From Methanobacterium alkalithermotolerans (GTDB lineage: Archaea; Methanobacteriota; Methanobacteria; Methanobacteriales; Methanobacteriaceae), in NCBI RefSeq assembly GCF_018141185.1, contig NZ_CP058560.1, forward strand, positions 1,178,001 to 1,242,000: a stretch of DNA of 64,000 nt, written 5' to 3'. The notes beneath the pieces were generated by a model. That model searched no databases and had not been told where the DNA came from. It was given only the letters and a program-made list of their open reading frames with translations. Both the position numbers and the translations under genes were made by a program. Numbering within the stretch: the stretch's first letter is position 1; each line of letters starts with the position of its first letter. Shown piece after piece: positions 25,046 to 32,923 of the stretch.

Positions 25046-25120
25046 AGTTCTTTATAGAGGCCGATTTTCAGTTAAGTTGAAAAATCAATCCTTTCGCACT
25101 TATGGCCTCTTGAAAGAACT
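25046..25120. ncRNA. Strongly foldable element downstream of tRNA-Arg (candidate structured RNA)
   Basis: A basal stem of 8 bp, a 2x2 internal loop and 7 more bp joins 25046-25062 to 25104-25120. Inside it GATTTTCA (25063-25070) pairs with TGAAAAATC (25078-25086) around a 7-nt loop, and a 17-nt single strand AATCCTTTCGCACTTAT completes the closed shape. This is far more structured than neighbouring AT-rich DNA. It begins 26 nt after the tRNA and might be a trailer, terminator or independent small RNA. No tRNA-like or k-turn signature is seen. Confidence 0.5.
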
Positions 25121-25235
25121 AAATATAAAAATTCTATTTTTAATGAAATTTTAATGCAATTGATTTTGTAAACTTTATGCATTTTAAAAAAATAGCACTA
25201 TAATAACTTTAATCCTGCAAAAAAGAATTTTATAA

Positions 25236-27029
25236 TTATTCATCAGGAATAACCGCTTCTTTAAAGAATTCCGGGATTAACGAACGGTAGAGGGGACTAT
25301 TAAATAACATTTTAATATTTTCATCCAGGATGTAAGTGTAGCATTCATCGTCTTCGGCACGCATTCCCCGGCCATAAGCCTGCATTAGTGTCATGACAGT
25401 TTTATAGGCATACCATCTTTGATCACGCTTTCTGCGCATGTTAACCTGTTTATCTCCCAGATAAGGGAAGGGAACTTTATAAATTACCTGAAACCTGCAT
25501 TTATCATAGGGTAAATCCACTCCTTCACTCATGGAAGGACTTATTAAAACCAGAGGATTGTGGCTGGTTTCAAAATTATGTAAAACCATTTCTCTATTCA
25601 TGGAATTATGATCTATGAGGCGGGAATGGGGTAATTTATTCATGATATATTTCTGGCACTGATAATTATGGGTGTGTATCAGGCCCTTATCATGGCGATG
25701 CCTTTTTAATATTTTAGTTAAAATAGGAAGGGTGTCCGGGGCGGTTCTTTTAATTCTATTTTTAGACATCTTGCCTGCCAATTTTAACTCTATGGGTCTT
25801 TTAGAGGGAGGGAAAGGACTATCCACTTTCACAAAATATACCTCCCGGGGATCCATCCCTAACCAGCGACAAAACATTTGATGAGAAAGTATGGTGGCAC
25901 TCAGGAATATACAAGCATCCGCATGCCTAAATAGGTGTTCGTAAGCATAATGATGTACCCGGAGAGGTTTGAAGGAAACTCCGTCAGGGGCAGTATCCAT
26001 TACCCAGTTTTTAGGTTCCTTGGCCAGGTTATCCTTTAATTCATCCAGGCGGAATATGGTGCGGTTTATACGATCTGCCTTATTTTTAGGCAGATCTTTA
26101 AGTTTTAAATCTTTATAAGCATCAGAAATTGCATCTATCTGCAAAATCCACTCTTCAGGATCTAATTCGCCCATCATTCCGGAAGGAATGCCTTTTTTAA
26201 TATCTTTTTCCACTCTTTTCCGGGATAAGGTTACTTCCAGTCTACGCATGAGTTTATCTTCGATGTTATGGGCCTCGTCCAGAATAAGTAGCTTCCGGGA
26301 GCCGAAATGTCCCACATGGTTTAGTTCCAAAAGGGCGTAATCATAATTCATCAGGGTGATGGGACTGTTTACTGCATCGGCCTTTTGATCCCAGTAATGG
26401 CAGTGATCTGAGGACTGAAAATAAATAGGGTTCCCATGAGAGTCTTCAAATGCTTCTATAGCTCCTAGAGTAGATGATTTACTTACTCCATAGGGACAGT
26501 GGAATTTTTGAGAACTGGGGGTGGTTTGACAGGTTCCTATATCACAGCCAGACTCCAGATCATCCGTTTTACACATGAAGTTTCCCCTTCCTTTTACCTG
26601 GGAAAAATCAAATTCATGGGCATACTGATTCTGCAGCTGCTTGGTCATGGTGAGGATGTAGGCCGGCTCATACATGCGGCCCAGTGTGGTGGCTATTCCT
26701 GATTTTCCTGTACCAGTTCCTGCTTCAAGCACCACATAGCGAAAACCATCTTCCAGGGCCTGGTGGATATCTGCTATTATATCCAGCTGTCCTTCCCGTG
26801 GATGGGGGAAAGGGAAGTTTTCAATGATTTTTTCAGGTATGTGGGGATTTTTACGCTTGATTTCTTTTTGCCGGGCAGAGGATAAGGTAGTTTTTTTAAT
26901 GATTTCTCCAGAATCCTGACCTTTTAAATTGTTTTTAGAATTTTTTCCAGCCTTATTTTTACGTTCAGGTCCACAAATGCAACGGTTTCTCATCATCCCG
27001 CAGTCCGGGCAAAAAATAGGTAACACCAT
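25236..27029 (-). CDS. ATP-dependent DNA helicase, XPD/DinG (Rad3) family
   Basis: A 597-residue superfamily 2 helicase. An N-terminal CX2C...CXC group (CPDCGMMRNRCICG, residues 5-18) looks like an extra zinc knuckle. After a basic linker come Walker A EAGTGTGKSGIATTLG, a four-cysteine iron-sulfur region (CKTD...CDIGTC...FHCPYG) as in XPD/DinG, and Walker B LLILDEAHNIED. The second RecA domain has GLIHTHNYQ, SPSMSEGVDLP and the motif VI AYGRGMRAEDDE. It should unwind DNA 5' to 3' in repair or replication. It is monocistronic and divergent from cbiL. Confidence 0.93.
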   Translation of the reverse strand: MVLPIFCPDCGMMRNRCICGPERKNKAGKNSKNNLKGQDSGEIIKKTTLSSARQKEIKRKNPHIPEKIIENFPFPHPREGQLDIIADIHQALEDGFRYVVLEAGTGTGKSGIATTLGRMYEPAYILTMTKQLQNQYAHEFDFSQVKGRGNFMCKTDDLESGCDIGTCQTTPSSQKFHCPYGVSKSSTLGAIEAFEDSHGNPIYFQSSDHCHYWDQKADAVNSPITLMNYDYALLELNHVGHFGSRKLLILDEAHNIEDKLMRRLEVTLSRKRVEKDIKKGIPSGMMGELDPEEWILQIDAISDAYKDLKLKDLPKNKADRINRTIFRLDELKDNLAKEPKNWVMDTAPDGVSFKPLRVHHYAYEHLFRHADACIFLSATILSHQMFCRWLGMDPREVYFVKVDSPFPPSKRPIELKLAGKMSKNRIKRTAPDTLPILTKILKRHRHDKGLIHTHNYQCQKYIMNKLPHSRLIDHNSMNREMVLHNFETSHNPLVLISPSMSEGVDLPYDKCRFQVIYKVPFPYLGDKQVNMRRKRDQRWYAYKTVMTLMQAYGRGMRAEDDECYTYILDENIKMLFNSPLYRSLIPEFFKEAVIPDE

Positions 27030-27200
27030 GCCACCATATTAGTAGATGATTATATAAAAAGGTTATAAGAGACCAGATGGCAACTATTTTTCTGGCTCAA
27101 AAGTTTTTATATTATAAAAATCAATCCAAAATTGAAGAATGCTAAAAGTAATTGTCCAGTATTATTTTAGATAAGTTATTACCATTTTAAAGGTGTTTTT

Positions 27201-27899
27201 ATGATAAAAGGAAAGTTAATTGGAATAGGAACCGGTCCCGGAGACCCGGACCTGCTTACTATTAAAGCGCATAAAGTTTTATCTTCAGTAGATGTTATAT
27301 GCGCCCCTCGTTCAGCAAAAAATCGGCCCAGTATTGCTCTATCAATAGTAAAAAACGTACTGGATCTTCGTGAAGATAGCTTCCATGTTCTAGAGCCGGT
27401 GTTCCCCATGAAAGAAGATTTGGATTTACTGGAAAAACACTGGGACACTGCTGCCAATCAGGTGGCATCATATCTGGATAAGGGCCAGGATGTGGCTTTT
27501 GTTACTCTGGGTGATCCTTCCATTTACAGTACCTTCTCTTATATACAGCGAAAAATTGAAGATAGAGGATATCTGGTAGAAATGGTTCCAGGTATAACCT
27601 CTTTTACTGGTTGTGCCTCCAGTGCAGGGATTCCTCTGGTAGAAAAAGATGATATACTGGTTATTGTGCCTAAAGTAGATAACCGGCTGAAGAATATCCT
27701 GGAAGACGGAGATACCTTCGTTATTATGAAAACTTCCCGGCACAGTGCATTGCTGGAAGAAACCATTAAGGCTGACCCCCGGGAAAAAGAAATTATTTCT
27801 ATTAAAAACTGCAGTATGGATGATGAAGAGGTAAAATCTGGTTTTGTAGACCATAAAAAATATCTATCCACCACTCTGGTGAAATTCTATGAAAAATAA
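27201..27899 (+). CDS. cbiL: Cobalt-factor II C20-methyltransferase
   Basis: A 232-residue SAM-dependent tetrapyrrole methylase. Start KLIGIGTGPGDPDLLTIKA is the family motif, followed by VICAPRS, VAFVTLGDPSIYSTFSYI and the MVPGITSFTGCASSAGIPLV segment that distinguishes the C20 methylases. It adds the C20 methyl group in anaerobic cobalamin/corrinoid synthesis, needed for the methyltransferases of methanogenesis. AAAGGTGT precedes the ATG. It stands alone and converges on the V4R gene, 12 nt apart. Confidence 0.93.
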   Translation: MIKGKLIGIGTGPGDPDLLTIKAHKVLSSVDVICAPRSAKNRPSIALSIVKNVLDLREDSFHVLEPVFPMKEDLDLLEKHWDTAANQVASYLDKGQDVAFVTLGDPSIYSTFSYIQRKIEDRGYLVEMVPGITSFTGCASSAGIPLVEKDDILVIVPKVDNRLKNILEDGDTFVIMKTSRHSALLEETIKADPREKEIISIKNCSMDDEEVKSGFVDHKKYLSTTLVKFYEK

Positions 27900-27911
27900 T
27901 TTTTATATTTT

Positions 27912-28691
27912 TTAGATAATTTCAAAACAGCAGTACTCATCTCCCCGGCTATAACATTTGGTTTCAGTGACATTTACTTTTTTAGCCAGATGTATAGAAA
28001 AAACAGCCTCCAGTATCCCTGAATCCAGTGCACATGCTGATTCTCCAATTTTAGGTAAAAGTTCGCATTCGAAACAATCATAAGCCCGGATAGTGAGAGG
28101 ATCCATATTTTCCAATTCAATCTGGCCCAGACCATTATTTTTCCAGAAATTAGAGAGATTGTGGATTAATTTATCGGTTTGATCATCTTTAAGTTGATGA
28201 TATATGGTTTCGCCTATCTTTATCCCGGTTCTATTGAGAAGGGGGTCAATATTAATCCCTTCCTGTATAAGTTCCACCCGGAAGATGTGGAACATCATCT
28301 GAAAAAACTCATGAGGATTGCCCTGGTTCATCATATGGTCTGTTAAAAATTCCACAGAGTTTTCTTCCCTTTGTCCCCATTTTTGGGGTATGAAGCGTCC
28401 CACATAGCGTGAATTAAGATAAAATATTTTTTTTCTTTTATCCTCACTATCTATGCGGGAATCAATTATCCCCTCATCAACCAGATCCCGAAGATGTACC
28501 GAAATGGTGGATTTGGATTTTTCCGTTATTTTTACAATTTCATCAAAACTAATTTCTTCATTTAGTATCAGTGAAAGTATGAAAGATTTAGTGGGACTTT
28601 GAATAACATTGAGGCCTTTTGAAGTAGAAAAAACCAGAATATGTGTTTCATCCTCATTTTTAATGTTTTTAATTTTTTTAGAATATTCCAT
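27912..28691 (-). CDS. HTH regulator with V4R ligand domain
   Basis: A 259-residue fusion. The N-terminal about 85 residues form a winged HTH of the ArsR/MarR type (EISFDEIVKITEKSKSTISVHLRDLVDEGIIDSRI and DSEDKRKKIFYLN). The C-terminal part is a V4R (4-vinyl-reductase) domain, with the cysteine-bearing YDCFECELLPKIGESACALD and a CYSRGDEYCCFEI ending. V4R domains bind small hydrophobic ligands or zinc/porphyrin-like molecules; the ligand here is not known. It is divergent from fprA with repeated AATGTTCGT sites in the shared gap, so it is a good candidate for the fprA regulator and its own. Confidence 0.9.
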   Translation of the reverse strand: MEYSKKIKNIKNEDETHILVFSTSKGLNVIQSPTKSFILSLILNEEISFDEIVKITEKSKSTISVHLRDLVDEGIIDSRIDSEDKRKKIFYLNSRYVGRFIPQKWGQREENSVEFLTDHMMNQGNPHEFFQMMFHIFRVELIQEGINIDPLLNRTGIKIGETIYHQLKDDQTDKLIHNLSNFWKNNGLGQIELENMDPLTIRAYDCFECELLPKIGESACALDSGILEAVFSIHLAKKVNVTETKCYSRGDEYCCFEII

Positions 28692-28765
28692 AGATTAACC
28701 CCTGTATCAATTTCCCCCACATTAAATAATATATGTAATATTTTATTTAAATTCGATCTTTTAAG

Positions 28766-28774
28766 AATGTTCGT
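28766..28774 (+). promoter_or_regulatory. AATGTTCGT site 1 in the V4R/fprA gap
   Basis: AATGTTCGT, identical to the site at 28805-28813 and 39 nt away (close to four helical turns). It lies just upstream of the TATA-like region of the V4R gene. Confidence 0.5.
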
Positions 28775-28804
28775 AAAAGCCCTCCCAAACAATGACTCCT
28801 AAAT

Positions 28805-28813
28805 AATGTTCGT
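28805..28813 (+). promoter_or_regulatory. AATGTTCGT site 2, upstream of the fprA TATA box
   Basis: Second identical AATGTTCGT, placed about 18 nt ahead of the fprA TATA element, where an activator or repressor could contact TFB/TBP. Confidence 0.5.
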
Positions 28814-28831
28814 CTTAAAGCAAACAGAAAA

Positions 28832-28840
28832 TAATATATA
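28832..28840 (+). promoter_or_regulatory. Likely fprA TATA box
   Basis: TAATATATA preceded by a purine-rich BRE-like AACAGAAAA. It predicts initiation near 28863-28867 and a leader of about 25 nt with GGTG before the ATG at 28891. Confidence 0.5.
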
Positions 28841-28872
28841 GGACTAAGCTCTTATGATTGATTTGTGTCTAT

Positions 28873-28881
28873 ACGAACAAT
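28873..28881 (-). promoter_or_regulatory. Inverted ACGAACAAT site near the fprA start site
   Basis: ACGAACAAT is the reverse complement of AATGTTCGT with one mismatch. It falls close to the predicted transcription start, so sites flank the promoter on both sides, a layout common for repressors. Confidence 0.45.
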
Positions 28882-28890
28882 GGTGAAATA

Positions 28891-30114
28891 ATGAAAGCAA
28901 AAGCAAAAAAAATCAGCCCCGGAGTATACTGGGTAGGGGTCCTGGACTGGGATATAAGATCCTACCATGGATACACCCTGAATGGAACTAGTTATAATGC
29001 ATATCTTGTTTTTGGAGATGAAAAAGTAGCACTCATTGACAATGCTTATCATGGAAATTTTCCAGAATTAATGGCCCGGATAGAGGATGCATTCGCCCAG
29101 GAAGAAAGAGAAGTTAAGATAGATGTACTGGTACAAAACCATGTAGAAAAAGATCACAGCGGCCTTTTGGTAGAATTACATAGAAAATTTCCCCAAGCCC
29201 CTGTTTATTGTACCGAAATTGCTATCGATGGACTTAAAAAACATTTCAATGGTCTTCAAGGCGTAAATTTCATCAGCGTTGGTACCGGGGAAACCTTAAA
29301 TTTGGGTGGAAAAACACTGGCCTTTTTAGAAGCATTTCTGCTGCACTGGCCAGACAGTATGTTTACCCTGCTTATGGAAAATGGAATACTGTTTCCTAAT
29401 GATGCATTTGGCCAGCACCTTTGTTTTGCTCAGAGATATGATTCAGAAATACCAGAATATGTGCTGATGGATGCTACGCAAAAATTTTATGCCAATTTAG
29501 TAACTCCCCTGTCATCTCTGGTACTCAAAAAATTTCAGGAAGTTATTGATCTGGGGCTATTAGATAAAATTAAGATGATTGCTCCCTCACATGGGCAGAT
29601 ATGGACTGATCCCCTGAAAGTAATTGATGCTTACACCAGCTGGGCCAGTGGCAAATGTAAGGATAAAGTGACTATTATCTATGATACCATGCATTACTCT
29701 ACCCAAAAAATGGCACATGTTCTTGCAGAAGGAATAATAAGTGAAGGAGTGGATGTTAAGCTTTATTATCTGCATGAAGATGAGAGAAGTGAAATTGTAA
29801 AAGATATTCTGGATAGTAAAGCCATAGCCCTGGGTGCACCCACCATCTATGATGAACCATTTCCCAGTGTGGGAGATTTAATTTACTATCTCAGAGGACT
29901 TAAATTCAACCGTACAGGTTATGAAAAAATAGCAATAACATTTGGTTCCATGGGCGGTCGTGGAGGGGCACCTAAAACCCTATCTCGTGATTTAAAAGAA
30001 TGTGGATTTCAGGTACAGGAAGAATATGAAATCATGTATGTACCAGATGAAGACGAGTTAAATAAATGTTACTTCATGGGGAAAAAATTAGCTAAAGAAT
30101 TAAAATCTGTTTAA
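28891..30114 (+). CDS. fprA: F420H2 oxidase (A-type flavoprotein, FprA)
   Basis: A 407-residue flavodiiron protein that reduces O2 to water with reduced F420. N-terminal metallo-beta-lactamase fold with the diiron ligands HVEKDH (84-89) and later H residues (LHWPDS, SHGQIW), followed by a flavodoxin domain starting TIIYDTMHYSTQKMA (FMN-binding) at about residue 265. The ATG at 28891 is preferred over an upstream TTG at 28858 because of GGTG at the right distance and normal family length. It is divergent from the V4R regulator and followed by rubrerythrin, an oxygen-defence set. Confidence 0.95.
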   Translation: MKAKAKKISPGVYWVGVLDWDIRSYHGYTLNGTSYNAYLVFGDEKVALIDNAYHGNFPELMARIEDAFAQEEREVKIDVLVQNHVEKDHSGLLVELHRKFPQAPVYCTEIAIDGLKKHFNGLQGVNFISVGTGETLNLGGKTLAFLEAFLLHWPDSMFTLLMENGILFPNDAFGQHLCFAQRYDSEIPEYVLMDATQKFYANLVTPLSSLVLKKFQEVIDLGLLDKIKMIAPSHGQIWTDPLKVIDAYTSWASGKCKDKVTIIYDTMHYSTQKMAHVLAEGIISEGVDVKLYYLHEDERSEIVKDILDSKAIALGAPTIYDEPFPSVGDLIYYLRGLKFNRTGYEKIAITFGSMGGRGGAPKTLSRDLKECGFQVQEEYEIMYVPDEDELNKCYFMGKKLAKELKSV

Positions 30115-30158
30115 ATACGTATTAGAGACTTTAAAATTAAATGTGAATTTGAAAAAAA

Positions 30159-30166
30159 TTTTTATA
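30159..30166 (+). promoter_or_regulatory. Likely rubrerythrin TATA box
   Basis: TTTTTATA preceded by an A-rich BRE-like GAAAAAAA, about 40 nt before the ATG. The predicted short leader contains GGAGG 10 nt before the start. Confidence 0.45.
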
Positions 30167-30204
30167 GAAAATTAACTCATATATAGTAGTGGAGGAATAA
30201 AAAA

Positions 30205-30621
30205 ATGGATTTAGTAAATGAGCATCAAATAGGAATTTGTAAAGGAACAGATATGGAAAAAGCAGTGCAGGCTAATTTTAATGGGGAATGTCAGGAAGTA
30301 GGAATGTATCTGGCCATGGCCCGTTTAGCCCAAAGAGAAGGCATGCCTGAAGTAGCAGAAGTTTTGAAGACCATCGCCTGGGAAGAAGCAGAACACGCAT
30401 CTCACTTTGCAGAAATGAACGAAGTAATAAAACCCACCCTGAAAGAAAACCTGGAGATGATGCTGGAAGGAGAAACCATGGCTAATAAGGAGAAAAAAGC
30501 CGCTGCAAAAAAGGCCAAAGAATGTGATATAGATGAAGCCCATGATTTCTTTGATGAAAGTTCCCGGGATGAAGCAAGACACGCTAAAATGCTAAAGGGA
30601 CTGCTGGAGAGATATTTCTAA
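30205..30621 (+). CDS. Rubrerythrin-type diiron protein without rubredoxin domain
   Basis: A 138-residue ferritin-like four-helix protein with the diiron ligand motifs GECQEVGMYL, EEAEHASHF and DEARHAKM. It lacks the C-terminal rubredoxin Cys4 domain of classical rubrerythrin, so electrons for peroxide reduction must come from another protein. GGAGG precedes the ATG. It has its own promoter downstream of fprA and a hairpin overlapping its stop. Peroxide or oxygen detoxification is the expected role. Confidence 0.92.
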   Translation: MDLVNEHQIGICKGTDMEKAVQANFNGECQEVGMYLAMARLAQREGMPEVAEVLKTIAWEEAEHASHFAEMNEVIKPTLKENLEMMLEGETMANKEKKAAAKKAKECDIDEAHDFFDESSRDEARHAKMLKGLLERYF

Positions 30622-30631
30622 AGAGAAATAT
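30612..30631 (+). terminator. Hairpin plus U-tract at the rubrerythrin stop
   Basis: ATATTTCT-AAAG-AGAAATAT is an 8-bp perfect stem containing the stop codon (30619-30621), followed by TTTCTAATTTTATTTTTT, the pattern of an intrinsic terminator. It also overlaps a 12-nt palindrome AGAAATATTTCT. Confidence 0.6.
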
Positions 30632-30664
30632 TTCTAATTTTATTTTTTAAAAAAAAGATAATTT

Positions 30665-32026
30665 CTATTTTTTATGGTTGTTATTTAATTTACTCAATTT
30701 TTCACATGCATCCTCAGCAGCAAGTATTATAGGATCTATAACCATGGATAATGGAGGAGCATACGAAAATTCCATATTAGATAGCTTCGAACAGGTTAAT
30801 TTTTGAGAAATGGCCAGGGACATAGTATCCACTCTTTCGGCTACTCTCTCTTCAGCAATTATCTGGCAACCAATAATCACCCCTTGAAGATTGCATATCA
30901 TTTTTATATCAATTCTTTTTGCCCCGGGATAGTATCTGGCCTTGGTAAGTGCTCTACTTTTACCAGAAATTACTTCTATGCCATTTTGAATCGCAGAAAC
31001 CTTGGTTAATCCCACTGCTCCAAATTCAAGGTTGCCGATTTTAGAAACCATAGAATTTAATACCGGTATAAATTCCGCCTTTTTCCCCACTATATTCTGA
31101 GCAGCCACTTTCCCCTGCCGGACGGCAGTGGTTCCTAAAAGGGATTGAGTATTATGGCCCGTAATTGCATCATATACTTCCACACAATCTCCCACTGCAT
31201 AAATATCAGGTACTGTAGTTTGCATTTTTTCATTAACTGATATAGACCATCTTCCTAATTCACAGCCAGCCATTGTGGCCATTTTAGTTTCAGGTCGCAC
31301 CCCGGTGGCCATAACCACCATATCCACGTCTATACATTGATCTCCAAAGACAGCCCCTTCCACTTTAGTGGTGCCTGCGATTTTTTCAATGGGATGTCCT
31401 AAAATTAGATTAATGCCTTCTTTTTCCAGATATTTTTGAACAATCAGGGCCATATCCGGGTCCAGTGAACGGGGAACAATCTGAGGTAACATTTCAGTAA
31501 CGGTTACATCCAGCCCTCTTTTTTTTAACCCGTAGGCAATTTCAAGGCCGATTAGTCCTGCGCCAACTACCACTGCTTTTTTACTTTTTTGAGCCCATTT
31601 GGTAATTTCCTGACCATCAGCGATAGTTCTTATTTTAAAAACGCCTTCTAGATCCGATCCTTCCACCGGAGGAATGAAAGGAGCTCCTCCTGTAGCTATT
31701 ACCAGGTAATCATATTCCATTTCTTTAAGGTCTTCTTTTTGGTTTAGCAGATAATAACCAATCTTTTTTTCACTAGCTTTTACCTCAAATACTTCTGCCA
31801 GGGTTATAACTTTTATATCTCTTTCCAGGTAATCTTCGGCCTGGTGCATGATAATATTTTCAAAACAGTCCACTTCCCCACACAGTACGTAGGGTATAGC
31901 ACAGGGAGAGTAAGCAATATTCTCGTCACGAGTTATTACCGTTATTTCAGCATCTTTATCATATTTCCGTATATTGGAAGCAGTGGAAAGTCCACCTGCC
32001 CCTCCACCAATTATAACTATTTTCAT
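30665..32026 (-). CDS. FAD-dependent NADH oxidase / CoA-disulfide-reductase-like protein
   Basis: A 453-residue flavoprotein of the NOX/CoADR branch of the disulfide reductases. FAD motif IIGGGAGGLSTASNIRKY at the start, active-site Cys at residue 42 in SPCAIPYVLCG (single redox Cys), an NAD(P)-binding GAGLIGLEIAYGLKKRG near 150-170, and the second FAD motif TTVPDIYAVGDCVEV. The C-terminal dimerisation domain is present. Likely reduces O2, peroxide or CoA/polysulfide disulfides. Convergent on rubrerythrin, so it extends the oxidative-stress block. Confidence 0.9.
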   Translation of the reverse strand: MKIVIIGGGAGGLSTASNIRKYDKDAEITVITRDENIAYSPCAIPYVLCGEVDCFENIIMHQAEDYLERDIKVITLAEVFEVKASEKKIGYYLLNQKEDLKEMEYDYLVIATGGAPFIPPVEGSDLEGVFKIRTIADGQEITKWAQKSKKAVVVGAGLIGLEIAYGLKKRGLDVTVTEMLPQIVPRSLDPDMALIVQKYLEKEGINLILGHPIEKIAGTTKVEGAVFGDQCIDVDMVVMATGVRPETKMATMAGCELGRWSISVNEKMQTTVPDIYAVGDCVEVYDAITGHNTQSLLGTTAVRQGKVAAQNIVGKKAEFIPVLNSMVSKIGNLEFGAVGLTKVSAIQNGIEVISGKSRALTKARYYPGAKRIDIKMICNLQGVIIGCQIIAEERVAERVDTMSLAISQKLTCSKLSNMEFSYAPPLSMVIDPIILAAEDACEKLSKLNNNHKK

Positions 32027-32106
32027 TTATCTGGTCCACCTTGAAACATTAACAATCAAATATTTGTCCCTCTTAGCAGGTTAATATTTGCATGGTTTAA
32101 TCTTGC

Positions 32107-32120
32107 CAAAAATATATATA
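32107..32120 (+). promoter_or_regulatory. Likely arsM operon BRE/TATA
   Basis: CAAAAATATATATA provides a purine-rich BRE-like segment and a TATA box about 46-59 nt before the arsM start, predicting initiation near 32145. Confidence 0.45.
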
Positions 32121-32121
32121 T

Positions 32122-32143
32122 TATATCCATAAATTTAGATATA
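32122..32143. promoter_or_regulatory. Candidate ArsR operator
   Basis: TATATC (32122-32127), a 10-nt spacer and GATATA (32138-32143) form a dyad placed between the TATA box and the predicted transcription start of the arsM operon. ArsR-type repressors bind imperfect A/T dyads near the promoter, so this is a reasonable operator guess. Confidence 0.4.
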
Positions 32144-32165
32144 TAGAACTAGGGGAAGGGTAACT

Positions 32166-32921
32166 TTGAAAGAAGATGAAATTAAAAAACTGGTTAAAAA
32201 TCGCTATTCTAAAATCGCTTCTAAAGAAAAAAATAGCTTTTCATGCTGTTCTACAGATAATAGTATATATGAACAGGCTAAATCAGCAGGTTATAGTAGT
32301 GAAGAACTAAAATCAATTCCCGAATCAGCAATCTATGGTCTGGGTTGTGGTAATCCCACTGCACTGGCCGGATTAAAAGAAGGTGATGTGGTCCTGGACT
32401 TAGGATCTGGAGGAGGAATTGACGTATTTTTAGCAGCCCATAAAGTGGGAAAACGGGGAAAGGTAATTGGAGTGGATATGACTCTGGAGATGGTGGAAAA
32501 GGGTAGGGAAAATGCTAAAAAAGGAGCTTATGAAAATGTAGAATTCCTGTTAGGAGAAATTGAAGCTTTGCCCTTGAAATCCAACGAAGTGGATGTTATT
32601 ATCAGCAATTGTGTAATTAATCTGACTCCTGATAAATACCGAGCCTATAAAGAGTCTTACCGGGTTTTAAAACCATCGGGAAAGTTGATGGTATCGGATC
32701 TGGTTACTGATGGTTATTTACCGGAAGATATTAAACGAAATTTCCAGGCCTGGTCGGACTGCATCTCTGGAGCCCTGGAAAAAGAAGAATACCTTAATAT
32801 CATAAAAAAAGCCGGTTTTAAAGATGTTAAAGTATTAAAACAGCATTACTTTAGAGAACCAGAGATGGATGAGAGATTAATTGGTAAGATAATCAGCATT
32901 CAGTTAAAAGCCAGCAAATAA
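32166..32921 (+). CDS. arsM: Arsenite S-adenosylmethionine methyltransferase
   Basis: A 251-residue SAM-dependent enzyme that methylates As(III). Motif I VVLDLGSGGGIDVFLAA, GVDMTLEMV and a late SDLVTDG fit. The three cysteines needed for As(III) binding correspond to C61 (GLGCGNP), C149 (SNCVINL) and C199 (WSDCISGA); an extra CC pair lies at 27-28. The start is TTG with GGGGAAGGG upstream. First gene of a five-gene operon with arsR 2 nt downstream. Product methylated arsenicals may be volatile. Confidence 0.93.
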   Translation: MKEDEIKKLVKNRYSKIASKEKNSFSCCSTDNSIYEQAKSAGYSSEELKSIPESAIYGLGCGNPTALAGLKEGDVVLDLGSGGGIDVFLAAHKVGKRGKVIGVDMTLEMVEKGRENAKKGAYENVEFLLGEIEALPLKSNEVDVIISNCVINLTPDKYRAYKESYRVLKPSGKLMVSDLVTDGYLPEDIKRNFQAWSDCISGALEKEEYLNIIKKAGFKDVKVLKQHYFREPEMDERLIGKIISIQLKASK

Positions 32922-32923
32922 GT

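Noticed and set aside
25046..25120. The structured element as a second tRNA or degenerate tRNA
   Set aside because: It lacks T-arm TTC, D-arm and acceptor features and is a single long-stem fold.
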